Shown: positions 21,092 to 25,362 of the stretch, in pieces
Layout: each line of letters starts with the position of its first letter
Numbering within the stretch: the stretch's first letter is position 1
NCBI GenBank assembly: GCA_036375215.1
Contig: DASUSH010000101.1
Location: forward strand, 1 to 25,362
Origin: DASUSH01 sp036375215
GTDB taxonomy: Bacteria > Actinomycetota > Thermoleophilia > Solirubrobacterales > 70-9
Reading direction: 5' to 3'
Length of the DNA stretch: 25,362 bases
The notes under the pieces: model-generated
Database searches by the model: none
Seen by the model: only the letters and a program-made list of their open reading frames with translations
Told to the model about the DNA's origin: nothing
Position numbers and translations under genes: made by a program

Positions 21092-22428
21092 CGGCGCGCG
21101 ACCAGCTCCACCCGCGTGCCCCGGCCCGGCGCGAGGGTGATGTTGCGCAACCGGACCCGCTCGGGCTCCGGGTCGGGCGCGCGCAGCTCGGCACGCTCGA
21201 GGATCGTCCGCAGGATCACCCGCATCTCGTACTGGGCGAAGGCGGCGCCCACGCAGCGGCGGACGCCGCCGCCGAATGGGATCCAGGCGTAGGTGTCGGC
21301 CTTGCCGTCGATGAACCGTTCCGGGCGGAACTCGTGCGGCTCCGGGAACAGGTCCTCGCGGTAGTGCATCGCCGCGATCGCGGGCAGGACGAAGGTCCCG
21401 GCGGGCAGCTCGTAGCCGCCGACCTCCGCCGGCGCCGCGAGCTTGCGGGCGACGTCGACGATCACCGGCCGCGCGCGCAGCGTCTCCTTCACGGTCGCGT
21501 CGAGGTACTCGTCCTCGCCGGCGGCGACCGACTCGCGCAGCCTCCTCAGCACGCGGGGCGTGCGCAGCAGGCGCTCGAACGCCCACGCGAGCGCGGTCGC
21601 GGTCGTCTCGTGGCCGGCGCCGATCACGGTGACAAGCTCGTCGCGGAGCTCGCGGTCCGACATCGGCTCGCCGTCGTCGTGCTCCGCCGCGAGCAGGAGC
21701 GAGAGCACGTCGTCGCGTTCGCCCGCATCGCCGGCGGCGCGGCGGTCGGCGATCTCCTCGTAGATCAACGCGTCGAGGTCGGCGCGGGCGCGCACGAAGC
21801 GCGCCCATGGGCTCCACCGGCCGAGGTCGCGCCGCAGCGCCGGGATCTGGGTGACCAGGTCGGCGCGGTGGGCGAAGTCGGAGACGAGCCTCGCGGCGCG
21901 GCGCGATCGCTCACCGCCGTGGATGCCGAAGACGGCCCGCAGGATCACCGCGAGCGTGATCGCCTGCGTGTGCGGCCGCATCGAGAACGGCCGGCCGGCC
22001 GGCCACGTGGCGATGTCGCGCTCGGTCGCGTCGCGGATCGTCTCGCCGTAGCGCTTCACCCGCTCGCCGTGGAAAGGCGGCAGGAGCACCTTGCGCTGGC
22101 GCAGGTGCTCGGCGCCGTCGAGGGTCAGCACCGAGCTGGGCCCGACCGCCGGCTCGAGCACGGTCGCGTTCGCCTCGCCGGCGCGGAACTGCTCCGGATC
22201 GGCGGTGAACACCCGCTTGACGATCTCGGGGTCCGCGACGTAGACGATTCGCTTGAAGTAGGGGAAGGAGACCTGGAAGACGTTTCCGTAGCGCCGCTGC
22301 AGGTCCGCGTAGAACCCGAGCGGGTCGCGGGCGTAGCGGAAGCCCTGGACGATGCCGGGCAGGCGGGAGCCCGGCAGGTCGGCAGGAGCACGAGCCGGGA
22401 GGGGGTGGGTTGCGGCCGCGTTTGCCAT
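21088..22428 (-). CDS. Cytochrome P450
   Basis: The 446-residue soluble bacterial P450 has the Pro-rich start region (ADLPGSRLPGIVQGFRYARDP), the I-helix oxygen-activation motif GAGHETT, the K-helix ExxR in KETLRAR, PERF before the heme loop, and the heme-ligand motif FGGGVRRCVGA with the axial Cys near 391. P450s of this type hydroxylate lipids, terpenoids or aromatic compounds using electrons from a ferredoxin and reductase; neither partner gene is nearby. ATG 22428 lies only 17 bases from the first ATG of the divergent MFS gene. A TAGGCG box 6 bases before the ATG resembles the leaderless -10 elements of this window. Confidence 0.95.
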   Translation of the reverse strand: MANAAATHPLPARAPADLPGSRLPGIVQGFRYARDPLGFYADLQRRYGNVFQVSFPYFKRIVYVADPEIVKRVFTADPEQFRAGEANATVLEPAVGPSSVLTLDGAEHLRQRKVLLPPFHGERVKRYGETIRDATERDIATWPAGRPFSMRPHTQAITLAVILRAVFGIHGGERSRRAARLVSDFAHRADLVTQIPALRRDLGRWSPWARFVRARADLDALIYEEIADRRAAGDAGERDDVLSLLLAAEHDDGEPMSDRELRDELVTVIGAGHETTATALAWAFERLLRTPRVLRRLRESVAAGEDEYLDATVKETLRARPVIVDVARKLAAPAEVGGYELPAGTFVLPAIAAMHYREDLFPEPHEFRPERFIDGKADTYAWIPFGGGVRRCVGAAFAQYEMRVILRTILERAELRAPDPEPERVRLRNITLAPGRGTRVELVARR

Positions 22429-22445
22429 CGGATTCGCCTACTTCC

Positions 22446-24122
22446 ATGAAAGCATGGCGGCGGATGGAGAGCGCCGGCGCCGACAACCGGAAGCTGAGCC
22501 GGTCGCAGACGCTCGTCGCGGTCGTCGGGGCGGCCGGGATCGTGCAGCTGCCGACGGCGGCGATCATCGTCGCCCTGCCGACGATCCACGCGGAGTTCAA
22601 CGCCTCGATCGCGGAGCTGCAGTGGACCGTCACCGCCTTCTACATCCCGATGACGGCGCTCTTGATCGCCGCCGGCCGGATCGCCGACATCTTCGGCCGC
22701 AAGCGGATGTTCCTGATCGGCGCGGCCCTGTTCGCGATCGGCTCGGTGATCGCCGCCGCCGCGCCCACGGCCGAGGTCCTGATCGGCGGGATCGCGCTCT
22801 CCGGGGTCGGCGGCGGCTTCCTGATGCCGTCCTCGATGTCGATCCTGACCAACGTCTTCACCGGCGCCCGGCGCGGCACGGCGATCGGCCTCTGGGGGGC
22901 CGCGACCGAGCTCGTCTCCGGCGTCGGCGTCGTCATCGGCGGCGTCCTCACCGGCGAGCTCGACTGGCGCTGGATCTTCGTGCTGAGCGCGGCGATCGTC
23001 GCGATCGTCGGCGTGCTCGCGATCCGCGGCGCGCCCGAGTCGAGCGACCCCAAGGCCGTCCGCGAGGTCGACGTCCCGGGCGTGGCCCTGCTCGCGACCG
23101 CGCTGACCGCCCTGACCCTGGCGCTGATCCAGGGCGCGACCTGGGGCTGGGGATCGACCGCGATCATCGCGCTGCTCGCCGGCGCGGTCCTCCTGTTCGC
23201 GGCGTTCGCCCTCTTCGAGCACCGCTCGAGCCACCCGATCATCGACTTCGAGTTTTTCGGCCGCCGCAACTTCGCCGGGGCGACGATCGTGATCTTCTGC
23301 CTCGACTTCTCCTTCGGCGCGCTCCTCTTCTTCCTGCCGCTCTACTTCCAGGAGATCCTCGGCTACGACCCGGTCGAGGCCGGCGTCCTGCTGCTGCCGC
23401 TGACCGGCCTGATGGTGCTCGGCTCGCCGCTCGGCGGCCGGGTCGCCGCGAAGGTCGGCCCGCGCCCCCCGATCGTGATCGGCCTCGCCTCGATGGCGGT
23501 CGGCGTGTTCTGGATCTCCACGCTCGACCTGAACACCACCTTCAGCGACCTGATCATCCCGACCTCGATGATGGGCTTCGGCGTCGGGTTCTCGCTGACG
23601 CCGATGAACCTGGCGGCGATGAACGCGGTCTCCCGCAACCACGCCGGGCTCGCCTCGGGGATGCTCGTCACCCTCTCCGGCCTCGGCGCCACCCTCGGCG
23701 TCGCCGTCACCGGCGCGCTCTTCAACGACCTCAACATCGACCGCACCCGGGAGCAGATCGGCTCCGACACCGGGGTGACGATCACGGAGTCCCAGGCCGA
23801 GGACCTCGACGGTGTCCTCGCCGGCGCCGACGACGCGACGAAGACCCTCGACGGGATCGTGGGCCGCAGCGAGAAGCCGCAGGCCGAGACCGCGATCCGC
23901 GAGGCGTTCGTCTCGGCGCTCGGGACGGCCCTCAAGATCTCGGCCGGCCTCGTGCTCCTCGGGCTGGTGCTGACGGTGCTCTTGATGCGGCGGCAGGATC
24001 CCGTCGACGACGAGCTGCCGGCGGTGCCGACGCCGCCGCCGGCCGCCCCGGCGCACCGCCCGCTCGGCCGCCACCCCCACTGGGGACTTCCCTTCGGCAG
24101 CCGGGGGCCGCCGGTGACGTGA
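22446..24122 (+). CDS. Second DHA2-family MFS exporter
   Basis: The 558-residue protein (from ATG 22446) has about 14 spans and the same family motifs: QLPTAAIIVALPTIHAEF in span 1, AGRIADIFGRKRMF (motif A), and motif C-like ELVSGVGVVIGGVLTG followed by ELDWRWIFVLSA. A soluble loop of about 90 residues (TREQIGSDTGVTITESQAED to SEKPQAETAIREAF) precedes the last span, as in many actinobacterial DHA2 proteins. The tail is Pro-rich. ATG 22464 and TTG 22410 (with GGAGG upstream but inside the P450 gene) are alternative starts. The GTGA at its end couples it to the FAD oxidoreductase. With the P450 and the FAD enzyme it may form a modify-and-export unit; this is inference. Confidence 0.9.
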   Translation: MKAWRRMESAGADNRKLSRSQTLVAVVGAAGIVQLPTAAIIVALPTIHAEFNASIAELQWTVTAFYIPMTALLIAAGRIADIFGRKRMFLIGAALFAIGSVIAAAAPTAEVLIGGIALSGVGGGFLMPSSMSILTNVFTGARRGTAIGLWGAATELVSGVGVVIGGVLTGELDWRWIFVLSAAIVAIVGVLAIRGAPESSDPKAVREVDVPGVALLATALTALTLALIQGATWGWGSTAIIALLAGAVLLFAAFALFEHRSSHPIIDFEFFGRRNFAGATIVIFCLDFSFGALLFFLPLYFQEILGYDPVEAGVLLLPLTGLMVLGSPLGGRVAAKVGPRPPIVIGLASMAVGVFWISTLDLNTTFSDLIIPTSMMGFGVGFSLTPMNLAAMNAVSRNHAGLASGMLVTLSGLGATLGVAVTGALFNDLNIDRTREQIGSDTGVTITESQAEDLDGVLAGADDATKTLDGIVGRSEKPQAETAIREAFVSALGTALKISAGLVLLGLVLTVLLMRRQDPVDDELPAVPTPPPAAPAHRPLGRHPHWGLPFGSRGPPVT

Positions 24123-25021
24123 GCGCGGCGGACGTCGCCGCGGCGATGGGGAAGGTCGGGCTGCCGGCCCCAATGCGCGAGCTCGCCCGGCGCGAGTGGG
24201 ACGCGATCGTCGTCGGCGGCGGGCACAACGGGCTCACCGCCGCCGCCTACCTCGCCCGCGCCGGGCAGTCGGTGCTCGTCCTCGAGCGCCGCGACCGGCT
24301 CGGCGGCGCCTGCACGCTGGAGCGCCCGTTCGCCGACGAGCGCTACGTGATCAGCCCGTGCGCCTACGTCGTCGGCCTCCTCGACCAGGTGGTGATCGAC
24401 GAGCTCGACCTCGCGCGCCACGGCTACCGCGTGACGCCGGCCGACCCGAACCTGTGGTGCCCGCTCCCGGACGGCAGCTCGTTCGCCGAGTTCCTCGACG
24501 AGGACCGGACCGCCGCGCACATGCGCGAGAACGGCTTCTCGGAGGCCGACATCCGCGGCCTCTTCGCCTACGAGGGCGCCTTCGACCGGATCCGCACGCT
24601 GCTCCGCCATGGCGCTGCGGGCGACGCCTGGAATGGGCCGTCGCCCGGCCGCGCCGAGATCGAGGAGCGCCTCGAGGGCGACGCGGAGCTGATCTCGATC
24701 GTCTTCGAGGAGTCGATCGCGGACACCCTCGCGCGCTACGTCGACGACGAGCGCCTCCACCACGCGCTCTTCGGCCAGGGCGTGATCGGCGCCTACGCGG
24801 GCCCGCGCGACCCGGGCACCGCGGCGATCAAGCTGATGCACCACCAGGGCGACCTGCTCGGTCTCGGCTCGGTCTGGGGCTATGTCGAGGGCGGCATGGG
24901 CCGGGTCTCGTTCGCGATCGCCGAGGCGGCGATCGAGGCCGGCGCGACCGAGATCCTCTACACCCCTGCGGGCCCCGACATCCCGCGAGAGCTGCGGGCG
25001 TGGTCCGAAGCGCTTCGCTGA
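24119..25021 (+). CDS. Phytoene dehydrogenase/PYROXD2-like FAD oxidoreductase, C-terminally truncated and apparently chimeric
   Basis: The 300-residue product starts at GTG 24119, overlapping the MFS stop. The FAD Rossmann motif is complete: DAIVVGGGHNGLTAAAYLAR, then LVLERRDRLGGACTLE, as in phytoene desaturase/PYROXD2-type enzymes. It follows the family through SVWGYVEGGMGRVSFAIAEA near residue 270. Family members are normally about 500-550 residues and continue into the NADP/substrate and C-terminal FAD-closing segments. Here the sequence instead runs into GATEILYTPAGPDIPRELRA and stops. That tail resembles the C-terminus of LLM-class F420/flavin-dependent oxidoreductases as I remember them. 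With half the FAD-binding fold missing, the protein is unlikely to be active. It may be a pseudogene created by deletion or an assembly join near 24940-24950. Confidence 0.7.
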   Translation: MSAADVAAAMGKVGLPAPMRELARREWDAIVVGGGHNGLTAAAYLARAGQSVLVLERRDRLGGACTLERPFADERYVISPCAYVVGLLDQVVIDELDLARHGYRVTPADPNLWCPLPDGSSFAEFLDEDRTAAHMRENGFSEADIRGLFAYEGAFDRIRTLLRHGAAGDAWNGPSPGRAEIEERLEGDAELISIVFEESIADTLARYVDDERLHHALFGQGVIGAYAGPRDPGTAAIKLMHHQGDLLGLGSVWGYVEGGMGRVSFAIAEAAIEAGATEILYTPAGPDIPRELRAWSEALR

Positions 25022-25362
25022 AGGAGTCCCCGCCCTCCGACGAGCGTCGCAGGTCGCGGAGGACGGTCGCCCAGCGGACCCTGCGCGGGACGCTGAAGAC
25101 GATCGTCTTCCTCGCCGTCTTCATCTACTTCGGCATCCCGGCGATCACGAACGCGCGCGACGCCCTCGACCGGCTGTCGTCGGTCGAGCCGGCACTGCTC
25201 GGCCTCGGTCTGGTGCTCGAGCTCGCGTCGCTGGTCGCGTACGCGATGTTGACGCGGGCCGCGCTGCCGCCGCGCTCGGTGCGGCTCCCCGTGCTCTTCC
25301 GCATCCAGCTCACGACCCGCGCCGTCACGAACGTGGTACCGGGTGGCAGCGCCGCCGGCTCC
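25000..25362 (+). CDS. LPG synthase transmembrane domain/UPF0104-type membrane protein (5' part)
   Basis: 121 codons are present; the gene runs off the right edge. The start is taken as GTG 25000, inside the end of the previous gene (22-base overlap); the N-terminus is basic (RRRSRRTVAQRTLRGTLK), followed by a span (TIVFLAVFIYFGIPAI), a short loop, a second span (ALLGLGLVLELASLVAYAML) and the motif TNVVPGGSAAGS. That Pro-Gly-Gly-rich loop after span 2-3 is typical of the UPF0104/lysylphosphatidylglycerol synthase transmembrane family (AglD_N-like). These proteins are lipid flippases or aminoacyl-lipid synthases; stand-alone copies like this are usually unassigned. Confidence 0.75.
   Translation, partial: MVRSASLKESPPSDERRRSRRTVAQRTLRGTLKTIVFLAVFIYFGIPAITNARDALDRLSSVEPALLGLGLVLELASLVAYAMLTRAALPPRSVRLPVLFRIQLTTRAVTNVVPGGSAAGS

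Noticed and set aside
22125..24173. A 682-codon minus-strand frame opposite the second MFS gene
   Set aside because: Composition is Arg/Asp/Glu/Gly-rich without motifs and covers two real genes; an antisense artefact.

Overview
The window is about 70% GC, densely coded, uses GTG and TTG starts often, and has strong G/C bias at third codon positions. Together with the S41 peptidase, RNase R and SmpB order, this suggests a high-GC actinobacterium, most likely of the Thermoleophilia/Solirubrobacterales type. That placement is inference; no rRNA or other marker is present. I see no CRISPR array, tRNA, rRNA, transposase gene or prophage.

Layout. (1) 1-5071, plus strand: end of a C-terminal processing protease, a palindromic repeat, an RNase R-type exoribonuclease with a Lys/Gly-rich tail, SmpB (RNA turnover and ribosome rescue), and a large Pro/Ala-rich, coiled-coil protein ending in a helix-hairpin-helix domain. 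(2) 5068-7345, minus strand: a CxxxxC flavoprotein disulfide reductase and an M50 site-2-type membrane protease. (3) 7434-9491, plus strand: a universal stress protein domain fused to an ABC1/UbiB kinase, with no canonical start codon. (4) 9492-9889: a 398-base gap between convergent genes, with two perfect hairpins and a low-GC3 mini-ORF. (5) 9890-13876: DUF2855 protein and a divergent flavin reductase-like protein, an orphan branched-chain-type binding lipoprotein, a small unknown protein, a cold-shock protein, and YjbQ. (6) 13886-15703: two overlapping GNAT-like genes divergent from a LysR regulator. (7) 15783-18216, minus strand: a complete polar amino acid ABC importer (binding lipoprotein, permease, ATPase). 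(8) 18293-21091: an ECF41-type sigma factor divergent from a DHA2 MFS exporter and a small membrane protein. (9) 21088-25362: a cytochrome P450 divergent from a second DHA2 MFS exporter, which is coupled to a truncated, apparently chimeric phytoene-dehydrogenase-like FAD protein, then the start of an LPG-synthase/UPF0104-type membrane protein.

The two strongest unusual signals are these. The 76-base gap between the ECF41 sigma factor and the MFS gene holds two face-to-face copies of the ECF41 promoter motif (TGTCACA-N16-CGTC), one per direction. This predicts autoregulation, control of the exporter, and mutual exclusion of the two promoters. Separately, the FAD oxidoreductase at 24119-25021 breaks off at about residue 275 and ends in a tail resembling the C-terminus of LLM-class F420/flavin oxidoreductases, which suggests a deletion fusion or an assembly junction. 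Several genes also have a TANNNT box 6-7 bases before the start codon and no Shine-Dalgarno, consistent with leaderless mRNAs. That pattern puts the start of the USP-UbiB gene on an ATC codon.
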